Origin: Ureibacillus aquaedulcis
Lineage (GTDB): Bacteria; Bacillota; Bacilli; Bacillales_A; Planococcaceae
NCBI RefSeq assembly: GCF_030418165.1
Contig: NZ_JAUHTQ010000022.1
Coordinates: 1-41,468, forward strand
Direction of reading: 5' to 3'
DNA: 41,468 nt
This document shows positions 1 through 7,827 of this stretch, one piece after another (positions within the stretch are counted from its first letter, which is position 1; every line of letters starts with the position of its first letter). Position numbers and translations under genes: made by a program. The notes under the pieces are model-generated. The model was not told the origin of the DNA, searched no databases, and saw only the letters and a program-made list of their open reading frames with translations.

Positions 1-29
1 CGCTTTTTGTCCTTGAAGACAGCACCGAA

Positions 30-99
30 GTTGTCGAGGAGCTAGCGTTCGCAACTAGACAAAACGAAAAGTAGAGAACGCTCGCCCAGCTCCGACAAC
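30..99. repeat. Large imperfect inverted repeat (possible REP-like or structured RNA element)
   Basis: The arm at 30-50 (GTTGTCGAGGAGCTAGCGTTC with the last base trimmed pairs as GTTGTCG, GGAGCT and AGCGTTC blocks) is matched by 76-99 (GAACGCT, AGCTCC, CGACAAC). A small hairpin GTTCAG/CTGAAC follows at 104-123. No open frame runs through it. It could be an intergenic palindromic repeat or the 3' part of a structured transcript cut by the window edge. No second copy was noticed in this window. Confidence 0.45.
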
Positions 100-131
100 A
101 ACAGTTCAGAAGGAAACCTGAACCCAACGGT

Positions 132-159
132 AAGGAACTAGCAGGTGAAGTTCCTTTTT
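132..159 (+). terminator. Rho-independent terminator before ppaC
   Basis: Stem AAGGAACT (132-139) with AGTTCCTT (149-156), followed by a T-run. It would end whatever transcript enters from the left edge, so ppaC probably uses its own promoter, for which TATGAT near 174-179 is a plausible -10. Confidence 0.65.
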
Positions 160-231
160 CTATTCCTGTTGTTGTATGATAAAATAAACTCGAAATAATT
201 GAACTAAAGATCAATAGGAGGCCTCATATAC

Positions 232-1155
232 ATGAGCAAAGTATTAGTTTTCGGACACAAAAATCCAGATACAGACACAATTACCTCTGCAATTAGTTAT
301 GCCTATTTAAAGCAACAACTAGGTATTGATGCAGAAGCAGTTAGATTAGGTGAAGTAAACAATGAAACGCAATATGCATTGGAAACGTTTGGTTTTGAGG
401 CGCCTCGCCTAGTTGGCAATGTGGCAGGTGAAGCGAATGAAGTAATTTTGGTAGATCATAACGAGCGTCAACAGTCTGCCGATGGAATTGAAGAAGTAAA
501 GGTGACAGAAGTAATTGATCACCACCGTATTGCAAACTTCGAAACTTCAGATCCGCTTTATTATCGTGCTGAGCCGGTTGGATGTACAGCAACAATCCTC
601 AACAAAATTTTCAAGGAAAATAATGTAGAGGTTCCTTCAAATATTGCTGGACTCATGCTTTCGGCAATCGTATCAGATACATTATTATTTAAATCGCCTA
701 CTTGTACGGAACAAGACGTACAAGCCGGAAAAGAACTAGCAGAAATAGCTGGTGTGAATGTGGATGAATATGGTTTGGCAATGTTAAAAGCAGGTGCAGA
801 CCTTTCTGATCTTTCCTTAGAGGAATTACTAACATTGGATGGTAAAGAGTTTACGTTTGGCGAAATTAAATCAGTTGTAGCTCAAGTAAATGCGGTAGAT
901 GTAAACGATGTTTTAAATCGTAAAGACGAGCTAGTAAGCTTAATTAAGCAAAATATCGAAGAAAATGGTTTAAATCTCTTCTTCTTCGTCGTAACGGACA
1001 TCTTGAACAATGATTCAACTGCTGTAGTCGTTGGTAATGCTGCTGAAGCTGCTGCCAAAGCATTCGGAAAAGAATTAGTAAATGATTTAGTTGACTTGCC
1101 AGGTGTTGTATCTCGCAAAAAACAAATTGTTCCTGTATTAACTGAAGGACTATAG
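232..1155 (+). CDS. ppaC: Manganese-dependent inorganic pyrophosphatase
   Basis: Family II (DHH superfamily) cytoplasmic pyrophosphatase that hydrolyses PPi from biosynthesis to two phosphates using Mn2+. The 307-residue length matches the family. Metal-binding residues are visible in HKNPDTD (H9, D13, D15), D75, the DHH triad at 96-98 and D149. The C-terminal DHHA2 domain carries the substrate-binding SRKKQ motif at 294-298. The start follows AGGAGG at a normal distance. It is a single-gene unit, convergent with the Rieske oxidoreductase and sharing a terminator with it. Identification is by direct motif recognition and is secure. Confidence 0.97.
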   Translation: MSKVLVFGHKNPDTDTITSAISYAYLKQQLGIDAEAVRLGEVNNETQYALETFGFEAPRLVGNVAGEANEVILVDHNERQQSADGIEEVKVTEVIDHHRIANFETSDPLYYRAEPVGCTATILNKIFKENNVEVPSNIAGLMLSAIVSDTLLFKSPTCTEQDVQAGKELAEIAGVNVDEYGLAMLKAGADLSDLSLEELLTLDGKEFTFGEIKSVVAQVNAVDVNDVLNRKDELVSLIKQNIEENGLNLFFFVVTDILNNDSTAVVVGNAAEAAAKAFGKELVNDLVDLPGVVSRKKQIVPVLTEGL

Positions 1156-1160
1156 AATGC

Positions 1161-1214
1161 AAAAAAGTTGACCCAAATGTCATTTCAATCTGACTTTTGT
1201 GGTCAACTTTTTTT
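1161..1214. terminator. Bidirectional terminator between convergent genes
   Basis: A-tract plus GTTGACC (1167-1173) pairs with GGTCAAC (1201-1207) plus a T-tract. The A- and T-runs on either side let it serve ppaC on the plus strand and the oxidoreductase on the minus strand. The loop is long (27 nt). Confidence 0.75.
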
Positions 1215-1266
1215 ATTTATAGCATCGATGCTGTTAATATTCAGTGTAACAACCATGGACTCTGTA

Positions 1267-2646
1267 CTATTTTTTTAGCTTCAATGGATAGACAGCGGGT
1301 CCCTCGATTACATTGCCATCTTTATCAAAACGGGAACCGTGGCAAGGGCAATCCCAAGTTTCGTCCCCTTTGTTCCATCTTGTCTTACAGCCCAAATGTG
1401 TACATTTGGGAGCTTCCATTCGCGTTAAATATCCTTCTGCTAAATTAGCAGTGACAAACCCTATTGTACTCAAGCCTCTTAGGAAGTTCGCTCCGAATTG
1501 ATCGCGAGTAGGACTATAAAGATGGGCAGCCTTATGCTTTTCTTGCGTAATTAAACTCGATAGGATTTCTCCTGCAACAAGGGAACTCGAAAGCCCCCAT
1601 TTTCGGTAGCCGGTTGCAATATAGAGATCAGGCGTGTCCTCGGAAATCTGGCCGATATAAGGCACTTTATCAGGTGTATTCGGATCTTGTGCGCTCCAAA
1701 AGAACGGAGGCTCTGGTACATTGAAAGTCGTCTGCATTTCCTCTTTCAATGTATCATAATAGTTTTGTGTATCCTCGACTTCTCCTGCGATATGGCTGCT
1801 TCCCCCATAGATCAGGTAAGGGACATTTTCTATTAAGGCTGTACGAATTGAACGTGAAGAATTTTCAACAGATAAGTATTGGCCTTTATATTCATCAGTT
1901 GCTTTAGCCGCAAGTAAATAGGAACGGTCAATCGATAGCTTTGCAGTGACTAGTCCCCTGATAGATTCAATAGGGTAGTGTGTACATAATATTAATTTAT
2001 TAAATGTTACCTTTGAATCGTTGTCGGTCAATACAAACTTTTCATCAATTTCAACCTTTGTCACACGGCTATTTGTGTATACGGCAGCGCCATTTTCTAA
2101 AGCGAGTTTTAAAAAGTGTGTTGCAAATTTTGTGGGGTGGATTTGTGCGGTGTCCTCCATTTTGAGAGCGGATGTGACATTAAAAGGAAGCTCAGTCTCT
2201 GTTGTTTCGACCCCAGGAATATTTAATTCTTGATAGGCGTATAATTCCTTTTCTATCGTTTGCTTACCTGAAACGGTAGTGGCATACAAATAGGAATCCA
2301 CTCTTTTGAAAGAATCCTCAGCAGCCGCTTGAAGTGCGGATTCGATGGCATTTTTGTTTGCTTCGTAATACGTATACACATCTTCAGTAGAAAAATATTT
2401 TAAAAGCTTTGAATACACTACACCATGTTGAGGTGTCAATTTACCAGTCGAATGCCCGGTTGTTCCGATAGCAAGAGACGGCTTTGCTTCAAGTAAAACA
2501 ACATTCACGCCCTTTTTTGCAAGTAGATAGGCTGTGTAGATTCCAGATAATCCGCCGCCCACAATACATACATCACAATCCAAAGAAGTCGATAAATTGG
2601 ATAACGAAGGGGTTTCCACATTTTTTAGCCACAATGAGTTTTGCAT
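1267..2646 (-). CDS. FAD-dependent oxidoreductase with C-terminal Rieske [2Fe-2S] domain (YhfW-like)
   Basis: A 459-residue two-domain protein. Residues about 24-350 form a DadA/GlpO-type FAD fold with the dinucleotide motif GGGLSG at 30-35. The C-terminus is a Rieske domain with cluster ligands C415, H417, C433 and H436, and the paired cysteines C420 and C435 typical of high-potential Rieske centres. It resembles B. subtilis YhfW, whose substrate is unknown. The start is set at 2646, where GGAGG sits six bases upstream; an in-frame ATG 45 bases earlier lacks a ribosome site. No signal peptide or Tat motif is seen, so it is probably cytoplasmic. It is transcribed divergently from the FrnE-like gene. 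Confidence 0.88.
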   Translation of the reverse strand: MQNSLWLKNVETPSLSNLSTSLDCDVCIVGGGLSGIYTAYLLAKKGVNVVLLEAKPSLAIGTTGHSTGKLTPQHGVVYSKLLKYFSTEDVYTYYEANKNAIESALQAAAEDSFKRVDSYLYATTVSGKQTIEKELYAYQELNIPGVETTETELPFNVTSALKMEDTAQIHPTKFATHFLKLALENGAAVYTNSRVTKVEIDEKFVLTDNDSKVTFNKLILCTHYPIESIRGLVTAKLSIDRSYLLAAKATDEYKGQYLSVENSSRSIRTALIENVPYLIYGGSSHIAGEVEDTQNYYDTLKEEMQTTFNVPEPPFFWSAQDPNTPDKVPYIGQISEDTPDLYIATGYRKWGLSSSLVAGEILSSLITQEKHKAAHLYSPTRDQFGANFLRGLSTIGFVTANLAEGYLTRMEAPKCTHLGCKTRWNKGDETWDCPCHGSRFDKDGNVIEGPAVYPLKLKK

Positions 2647-2699
2647 AAGTGCCTCCAGTTTACTTATATTTGACAGTAATGAAACAATCAATGTTGAGT

Positions 2700-2721
2700 A
2701 ATTTCACTTTCTGGTGAAATT
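2700..2721. promoter_or_regulatory. Inverted repeat in the divergent intergenic region
   Basis: AATTTCAC (2700-2707) and GTGAAATT (2714-2721) form a perfect 8-bp repeat with a 6-base spacer. It lies between the divergent oxidoreductase and FrnE-like genes and could be a shared operator. No regulator is assigned. Confidence 0.35.
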
Positions 2722-2779
2722 GGCGATTTTACTAAAGTATTGGAAAAAAGGAACAACTATATTCAAGCGAGCACTTTAA

Positions 2780-2808
2780 TTGTTTGAAAAAAAATTCAAT
2801 CGTACAAT
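2780..2808 (+). promoter_or_regulatory. Probable sigma-A promoter of the frnE-like gene
   Basis: TTGTTT (2780-2785), a 17-base spacer and TACAAT (2803-2808), ending 24 bases before the start codon. Confidence 0.5.
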
Positions 2809-2832
2809 AAAGAAAGTGAGGAGGAATGTCTG

Positions 2833-3537
2833 ATGAAAGTAGAAGTGTGGTCAGATTATGTTTGTCCGTTTTGTTATATCGGAAAACGCCAATTAGAACA
2901 ATCAATCAAGGATGCAGGGTTTGAAGGGCAAATCGAAGTTGTATTAAAAAGTTATCTGCTAGATCCTACAACTCCGGTAGATACCAATCAATCGGTATAT
3001 GCTAGTCTAAGCAAAAAGTATAATGTCTCGGAAGAACAAGCAAAAGAGATGACGAAAAATGTTGCTGAGCGGGCAAAAGAAGTAGGTTTAAACTACAATT
3101 TCGATATAATGAAGGACGCTAATACAACTTCAGCTCATCGTCTGGCGAAATGGGCAAATACAAAAGGAAAAGGCAAAGAACTAAGCGAACGACTTCTAAA
3201 GTCATACTTCTTGGAAGGTGGAGCGATTGGCAAACAGGATGTGCTGCTGAGTTTAGTAGAAGAGGTTGGGCTAGATCAAGCAGAGGCTCAGGAAATTTTA
3301 AAGAGCAACCAATTCCAGGATGAAGTAAATCAGGATATTTCAGAAGCTCAAAACCTGGGTGTTCGAGGAGTTCCTTTCTTTGTTGTGGATAATAAATATG
3401 GTATTTCAGGTGCACAACCGAAAGCATTATTTGACCAGACAATCGCACAAGCAGCAAGTGAGGCTGGTTTAAAACCGAAACTAAAAATGGTTGGAGATGC
3501 CGGGTCAGTCTGCACAGATGGACAATGTGAGTTGTAA
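2833..3537 (+). CDS. DsbA-family FrnE-like thiol oxidoreductase
   Basis: A 234-residue thioredoxin-fold protein with helical insertion, of the FrnE/2-hydroxychromene-2-carboxylate isomerase-like group (B. subtilis YwbO type). The active site C11-P-F-C14 lies at the N-terminus, and the cis-Pro loop is in GVRGVPFFVV. The C-terminal tail ends CTDGQCEL, giving a second CX4C pair (C227, C232) like the extra motif described in Deinococcus FrnE. No signal peptide is seen, so it acts in the cytoplasm, probably in disulfide exchange or oxidative stress defence. The start follows GAGGAGG. It lies just upstream of the azoreductase but is separated by a hairpin. The physiological partner is unknown. Confidence 0.88.
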   Translation: MKVEVWSDYVCPFCYIGKRQLEQSIKDAGFEGQIEVVLKSYLLDPTTPVDTNQSVYASLSKKYNVSEEQAKEMTKNVAERAKEVGLNYNFDIMKDANTTSAHRLAKWANTKGKGKELSERLLKSYFLEGGAIGKQDVLLSLVEEVGLDQAEAQEILKSNQFQDEVNQDISEAQNLGVRGVPFFVVDNKYGISGAQPKALFDQTIAQAASEAGLKPKLKMVGDAGSVCTDGQCEL

Positions 3538-3617
3538 TAATTTATTTCCCATAAATCTGTTCAGAAAGTGTGAATTCAGTCAAAAGTAGTAGAACTATTT
3601 TATTGAAATAGTATATT

Positions 3618-3680
3618 AACTCCTTTAAGATTAATTATATATCTTGATTTCAAGATACATAATTTTTTAAAGGAGTTTTT
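3618..3680 (+). promoter_or_regulatory. Hairpin enclosing the azoR ribosome binding site (also terminator-like)
   Basis: AACTCCTTTAA (3618-3628) pairs perfectly with TTAAAGGAGTT (3667-3677), followed by T6. The 3' arm contains the AAAGGAG ribosome site of azoR. The nested palindrome at 3640-3657 sits in the loop. If transcription starts upstream of 3618, the site would be sequestered; alternatively it is the terminator of the frnE-like gene. Confidence 0.5.
3640..3657. promoter_or_regulatory. MhqR-like palindromic operator upstream of azoR
   Basis: TATCTTGATTTCAAGATA is an 18-bp palindrome with one central mismatch pair. It resembles the MhqR operator of B. subtilis (ATCT..ATTC..AGAT type), which controls azoreductase and quinone-detoxification genes. 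No mhqR gene is in the window, and the nearby HxlR-type regulator is an alternative ligand. Confidence 0.55.
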
Positions 3681-3686
3681 TATATT

Positions 3687-4325
3687 ATGACAAACGTATT
3701 AGTAATTAAAGCAAATAATCGCCCAGATGGCGTTTCAACTAAAATGTATGAAGCTTATGTAGAAGAAGCAAAAAAAGTTGAAGGTGTTAATTTAACAACT
3801 TACGATGTATTCGAGGAAGACACACCATATTTTGGTCAAGAATTATTTAATGCTTTTGGCAAAGTTCAAAACGGAGAAGAGTTAACGGAAATCGAATCAC
3901 GCCTTCTAGCTGCAAAACAAAAGGCAATGGATGCAGTAACTGCTGCTGATGTAGTAGTACTTGCTTTCCCGCTTTGGAACTTAACAATTCCTGCTAAATT
4001 ACAAACTTTCATTGATTATGTTTATTCAGCTGGCTTTATGTTTAAATACTCTCCTGATGGTCAAATGATTCAGCTATTAACTGACAAAAAATTTGTTGTG
4101 TTAAATGCACGTGGCGGCTATTATTCTGCTCCTGAAGCACAACCAATGGAAATGTCCGTAAATTACATTAAAAATGTATTTGGTGGAGTAGCTGGTATGA
4201 CACTTCATGATGAAGTAATTATCGAAGGACATAATGCTGAACCAGGCAAAGCACAAGAAATCATTGCTGAAGGAATCGAACGTGTAAAAGCGTCGGCTCA
4301 AAAATTAGCTACAATCAATGCATAA
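3687..4325 (+). CDS. azoR: FMN-dependent NADH-azoreductase
   Basis: A 212-residue flavodoxin-like reductase of the AzoR/AcpD family. It performs two-electron reduction of quinones and azo compounds with NADH, preventing redox cycling. The N-terminal FMN phosphate loop (MTNVLVIKANNRP), the FPLWNLTIPAKLQTFIDYV segment (residues about 95-112) and VLNARGGYYS (about 137-146) are characteristic. Length matches B. subtilis AzoR1/AzoR2. The ribosome site AAAGGAG ends 11 bases before ATG, inside a hairpin, and a palindromic operator lies immediately upstream, so expression is probably inducible by electrophiles. The HxlR-type gene downstream may be a functional partner. Substrate specificity cannot be read from sequence. 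Confidence 0.93.
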   Translation: MTNVLVIKANNRPDGVSTKMYEAYVEEAKKVEGVNLTTYDVFEEDTPYFGQELFNAFGKVQNGEELTEIESRLLAAKQKAMDAVTAADVVVLAFPLWNLTIPAKLQTFIDYVYSAGFMFKYSPDGQMIQLLTDKKFVVLNARGGYYSAPEAQPMEMSVNYIKNVFGGVAGMTLHDEVIIEGHNAEPGKAQEIIAEGIERVKASAQKLATINA

Positions 4326-4333
4326 TTAGATGG

Positions 4334-4366
4334 AACCCTAACTTCCTTTTCGAGGTTAGGGTTTTT
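4334..4366 (+). terminator. Terminator of azoR
   Basis: AACCCTAAC (4334-4342) pairs with GTTAGGGTT (4355-4363), followed by a T-run. Confidence 0.85.
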
Positions 4367-4576
4367 CTTCGTTTTATTCCTTCCCCTATATTACATTTCA
4401 ATCGCCTGATTATAAGAATTCTCTTTGTCGAAATGAATAGAATCATAAGTGTGTTCATAAAATCTTGAAGGTAAAGAATCCAATATATTTTCAAATAACA
4501 CGCTCAAATTCAACTTGCTTACTTTTCGTAACTAGATGTAAAATGGTACACTAGAAATAGAGATAGCATATGATAT

Positions 4577-4588
4577 ATTCAATTGAAT
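4577..4588. promoter_or_regulatory. Palindrome upstream of the HxlR-type gene
   Basis: ATTCAATTGAAT is a perfect 12-bp palindrome about 40 bases before the start codon. It is a plausible autoregulatory operator but matches no consensus recalled with confidence. Confidence 0.35.
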
Positions 4589-4628
4589 GTTTATAAGTAT
4601 ATTGAACTACTTAATTTGAGGTGGAATG

Positions 4629-4937
4629 ATGAAAGAATCTGCAATATGTCCCCGCTTAGCTAAAGCGATGGAGCTGCTTGGAAAACGGTGGACAACATTG
4701 ATATTATATCAACTATTAGAAGGACCCCAGCGCTTTAACGAAATCGAATCAGCATTGCCCGTAAGTGGTCGTCTTCTTTCCGAACGTTTAAAAGAACTCG
4801 AAAAAGAGGGAATTGTTGAAAGGAAAGTTTACACAGAAGTACCTGTCCGTGTCGAATATTTCCTTACAGATAAAGGGAATGCATTGGAGGGGGCTATCCG
4901 TGAAGTCGAGAAATGGTCACAATGTTGGATAAAATAA
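4629..4937 (+). CDS. HxlR (DUF24) family transcriptional regulator with YodB-like cysteines
   Basis: A 102-residue winged-helix regulator. The core LLGKRWTTLILYQLLEGPQRFNEIE and the recognition segment GRLLSERLKELEKEGIVER are typical of HxlR/MarR-like dimers. C7 lies at the position of the redox-active cysteine of YodB/CatR, and a second cysteine, C99 in WSQCWIK, lies near the C-terminus where YodB has its partner cysteine. This suggests thiol-based sensing of quinones or disulfide stress (inference). The start is placed on the second of two tandem ATGs because GAGGTG is only two to three bases from the first (4626). It follows azoR, which is the obvious candidate target. The exact subfamily is uncertain. 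Confidence 0.88.
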   Translation: MKESAICPRLAKAMELLGKRWTTLILYQLLEGPQRFNEIESALPVSGRLLSERLKELEKEGIVERKVYTEVPVRVEYFLTDKGNALEGAIREVEKWSQCWIK

Positions 4938-5016
4938 GGCCATGTATCACTTGTCAAAAAGCTTTTAATTACCCATACTAAAAAAAGAGTAAGTAGTAGA
5001 AAGGAAATTTGCTTTT

Positions 5017-5937
5017 ATGACAATTAAGCGATGGGCAGAAGATTTAGCACAAATAGTAAACCCTAGTAATATTAAAATTAATGAATCTTTAAAAACATAT
5101 ACAATGACGAAACTCGGGGGCAATGCGGATATCTATGTCCTGCCTGAAACAGAAGAAGAAGCAGCGGCAATCGTAAAATACGCATATCAACATGAGGTGC
5201 CCCTATTAATGTTGGGGAATGGTTCTAACATGGTTGTACGTGATGGCGGTGTTCGAGGAATCGTTATTTCTTTTACAAAGCTTGACGAAATCCGTTTGGA
5301 TGGGGAAAAAGTATATGCCCAAAGTGGAGCACTCATTAAGGAAGTATCTCGCCTTGCTGCAGCAAGCAGTTTAACGGGCTTTGAATTTGCATGCGGCATA
5401 CCTGGTTCGGTGGGAGGAGCTATGGCCATGAATGCAGGAGCTTATGGTGGGGAAATTTCTGATATTATTGTAGATTGCACGGTTTTAACTAAAGAAGGCG
5501 AACGAATCGTGCTATCAAAGGAAGAGCTGGAGCTGGGCTACCGTAAAAGCATTATTGCCAAAAAAGAATACTTTGTTCTGTCTTCAAACTTCCAACTTAA
5601 AAAGGGAGATCAGCAAGAGATTGATGAAAAAGTTGCAGATTTAACATTTAAGCGTGAATCAAAACAGCCTTTAGAATATCCATCGGCAGGCAGTGTCTTT
5701 AAACGGCCGCCAGGTTATTTTGCAGGTAAATTAATCCAGGACAGCGGTCTGCAAGGTAAAGGTGTAGGTGGCGCTGAAGTATCGACAAAACATGCAGGAT
5801 TTATTATCAATAAAGGCAATGCAACGGCTACAGACTATATTGAAACAATCGAGATGGTACAACGTACGGTAAAAGAAAATTTTGATGTAGATTTGGAATT
5901 GGAAGTCAAAATCGTTGGTGAAGATTTATCAAATTAA
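5017..5937 (+). CDS. murB: UDP-N-acetylenolpyruvoylglucosamine reductase MurB
   Basis: FAD-dependent enzyme that reduces UDP-GlcNAc-enolpyruvate to UDP-MurNAc with NADPH, the second committed step of peptidoglycan precursor synthesis, in the cytoplasm. At 306 residues it matches Bacillus MurB (about 303). FAD-binding signatures GNGSN (68-72) and GIPGSVGGAMAMNAGAYGGE (around 128-147) are clear. The YPSAGSVFKRP segment has the catalytic serine, and LELEVKIVGE near the C-terminus has the conserved acidic residue. It appears to be a stand-alone unit with an AAAGGA ribosome site and a strong terminator, outside any division-cell wall cluster. Confidence 0.97.
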   Translation: MTIKRWAEDLAQIVNPSNIKINESLKTYTMTKLGGNADIYVLPETEEEAAAIVKYAYQHEVPLLMLGNGSNMVVRDGGVRGIVISFTKLDEIRLDGEKVYAQSGALIKEVSRLAAASSLTGFEFACGIPGSVGGAMAMNAGAYGGEISDIIVDCTVLTKEGERIVLSKEELELGYRKSIIAKKEYFVLSSNFQLKKGDQQEIDEKVADLTFKRESKQPLEYPSAGSVFKRPPGYFAGKLIQDSGLQGKGVGGAEVSTKHAGFIINKGNATATDYIETIEMVQRTVKENFDVDLELEVKIVGEDLSN

Positions 5938-5945
5938 TATCTTAA

Positions 5946-6018
5946 AAGCGTTTATCACAAGATGAACGCTTAGTGTGAAGACAAAGTCGTCCGGAGACTT
6001 TGTCTTCACGGTTTTTTT
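5946..6018 (+). terminator. Tandem hairpins and terminator after murB
   Basis: A first hairpin AAGCGTT/AACGCTT (5946-5971) is followed by a 13-bp stem GTGAAGACAAAGT (5975-5987) with ACTTTGTCTTCAC (5997-6009), then T7. Confidence 0.88.
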
Positions 6019-6081
6019 GGATAGTATTCTAAGTTAAACATAGTGGGAATTTAATTAATTTATACATAGAGAGGTTTGCAA

Positions 6082-6840
6082 ATGAAATTTATATCGTGGA
6101 ATGTTAATGGAATTCGTGCCTGTGTGAAAAAGGGATTTATTGAATATTTTAATGAAGTAGATGCAGATTTTTTATGTATACAAGAAACTAAATGCCAAGA
6201 AGGGCAAATTGATTTGTCCTTCGAAGGGTACCATCAATATTGGAACTATGCCGAGAAAAAAGGTTATTCCGGTACCGCCATTTTTACAAAACATGAGCCT
6301 TTAACGGTTGCATATGGTGTGGGGGAAGAAGAAAGTGAATCGGAAGGGCGTATTATTACACTGGAATATGACACATTCTATTTAGTAAATGTATATACAC
6401 CCAATTCACAGCGTGATTTGGCGCGACTACCAAAACGACTTGATTGGGAAGATAAGCTTTCCGCGTATTTGAAGGAACTGGATAGTAAAAAGCCGGTAAT
6501 CTATTGTGGAGATTTAAATGTTGCCCATGAAGAAAAAGATTTAAAAAATGCAAAATCGAATATTGGAAATTCGGGTTTTACTTTTGAAGAAAGGGGCAAA
6601 ATGACAGAGTTGCTTCATGCAGGATTTACCGATACCTTCAGACATTTCAACCCCGAGAAAGAAGATGCATTTACATGGTGGTCTTATATGAATAAAGTAC
6701 GCGAACGAAATATTGGTTGGCGTATTGATTACTTTATAATTTCAAACCGATTAGTTGAACACGTGCGTAAAACAGATATCCATGCACATGTACTAGGCAG
6801 TGATCATTGCCCGATATTGTTGGAAATAGACGTCGATTAG
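6082..6840 (+). CDS. exoA: Exodeoxyribonuclease III (AP endonuclease, ExoA)
   Basis: A Mg2+-dependent endonuclease/exonuclease/phosphatase-fold enzyme that cleaves at abasic sites and removes 3'-blocking groups in base excision repair. The 252-residue length from the ATG at 6082 equals B. subtilis ExoA. Catalytic motifs are SWNVNGIRA (N7), QETK (E near 34), CGDLNVAH and the terminal GSDHCPI with the catalytic Asp-His pair. The start follows AGAGAGG at seven bases; an in-frame TTG six bases earlier is too close to it. It is a single-gene unit and its identity is secure. Confidence 0.96.
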   Translation: MKFISWNVNGIRACVKKGFIEYFNEVDADFLCIQETKCQEGQIDLSFEGYHQYWNYAEKKGYSGTAIFTKHEPLTVAYGVGEEESESEGRIITLEYDTFYLVNVYTPNSQRDLARLPKRLDWEDKLSAYLKELDSKKPVIYCGDLNVAHEEKDLKNAKSNIGNSGFTFEERGKMTELLHAGFTDTFRHFNPEKEDAFTWWSYMNKVRERNIGWRIDYFIISNRLVEHVRKTDIHAHVLGSDHCPILLEIDVD

Positions 6841-6950
6841 TTTGCGGCAGTTACGGGAAATGACTTGTTGATGCATGCAATACTTTTGTAAATTGATCTA
6901 AAAAGAGTTTTGGAGCAAATGAAATAATAAGCATAGGTAGGCGAACATCT

Positions 6951-7235
6951 TTGTCAAAGCCAATATTAATAAATGTAACAGAAGAAATCGTGCTGGGTCT
7001 TGTAAGATTTTTGTTGCATAGTCCTGGTTATCAAACGTTTTGTGATTGTGAGTACTGTCAAATGGCTATTTGTTCAGTTGCATTAAATAATTTGCCAACT
7101 TATTATGTGTCGACCAGCGACGCTAGAGAGGAAGCCTATCTTACTTTAAAAACACAGGAAAATCTTGAGGTAATCAATAAAAAAATAATCGCCGCAATTC
7201 ATGAAGTTGGAAAAAAAGCAAATCATACAATATAA
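6951..7235 (+). CDS. ComFB-family protein (late competence protein ComFB-like)
   Basis: A 94-residue protein with the ComFB-type core: a cysteine cluster C31, C33, C36 and C41 followed by SVALNNLPTYYVST, which matches the family signature. ComFB is encoded in the comF operon of B. subtilis, although its role in competence is unclear, and related proteins have been reported as cyclic-dinucleotide receptors in other bacteria. Here it stands alone, not next to comFA/comFC. The start is TTG with AGGTAGG nine bases upstream. The four closely spaced cysteines suggest metal binding (inference). Confidence 0.72.
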   Translation: MSKPILINVTEEIVLGLVRFLLHSPGYQTFCDCEYCQMAICSVALNNLPTYYVSTSDAREEAYLTLKTQENLEVINKKIIAAIHEVGKKANHTI

Positions 7236-7236
7236 G

Positions 7237-7275
7237 ATGTCCAATTAGTCTGCAATAGACTTTTTGGACATTTTT
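7237..7275 (+). terminator. Terminator after the ComFB-like gene
   Basis: ATGTCCAA (7237-7244) pairs with TTGGACAT (7264-7271), followed by T5. A small internal GTCT/AGAC hairpin lies in the loop. Confidence 0.85.
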
Positions 7276-7377
7276 CTTCAAATTTAGGGTTGGACCAATC
7301 TCAAATTGTTTTAAGTTACCTTTTTATAAGTGTTGTAGTAAAATTAAACTGATATTTTGAAAGTGAGGAGACTTGTT

Positions 7378-7788
7378 ATGCCAACACCTAGTATGGAGGA
7401 TCATATCGAGCAAATTTATTTGTTAATCGAAAATAAAGGATATGCGAGGGTGTCGGACATAGCTGAAGCATTATCTGTTCTCCCTTCCTCAGTAACCAAA
7501 ATGGTGCAAAAATTAGATAAGGACGGATATTTAGTTTATGAGAAATACAGAGGGCTTACATTAACCTCAAAAGGGGAAAAACTAGGTAAACGCCTTGTTA
7601 AAAGACATGAATTGCTTGAGCAGTTCCTAAAACTTATTGGTGTAGATGAAGAACGGATTTATGAGGATGTTGAAGGAATTGAACACCATTTAAGTTGGAA
7701 TTCGATAGACCGAATAGCTGACTTAGTCCAACTGTTAGAAGAAGATTCGCTCCTAGTAAAAAGATTGGAAGCGATGAAGGAACAATAA
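7378..7788 (+). CDS. mntR: Manganese transport regulator MntR
   Basis: A DtxR/MntR-family Mn2+-responsive repressor of Mn uptake genes. The 136-residue length from ATG 7378 is close to the 142 residues of B. subtilis. All metal ligands are at the canonical numbers: D8, E11, H77, E99, E102 and H103. The N-terminal winged helix (residues 20-70, [19 protein letters not shown]) is nearly identical to Bacillus. The start follows GTGAGGAG; an upstream in-frame TTG is rejected. No Mn transporter lies in the window, so its targets are elsewhere. The Mn-dependent PpaC is the only other Mn-linked gene here. Confidence 0.96.
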   Translation: MPTPSMEDHIEQIYLLIENKGYARVSDIAEALSVLPSSVTKMVQKLDKDGYLVYEKYRGLTLTSKGEKLGKRLVKRHELLEQFLKLIGVDEERIYEDVEGIEHHLSWNSIDRIADLVQLLEEDSLLVKRLEAMKEQ

Positions 7789-7827
7789 AAGGACTTCTAT
7801 ATTACAAAGTGAAAGGAAAAACAAAAA

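Noticed and set aside
3119..3457. 112-codon minus-strand frame inside the frnE-like gene
   Set aside because: Complete overlap with a recognised gene and no start signals.
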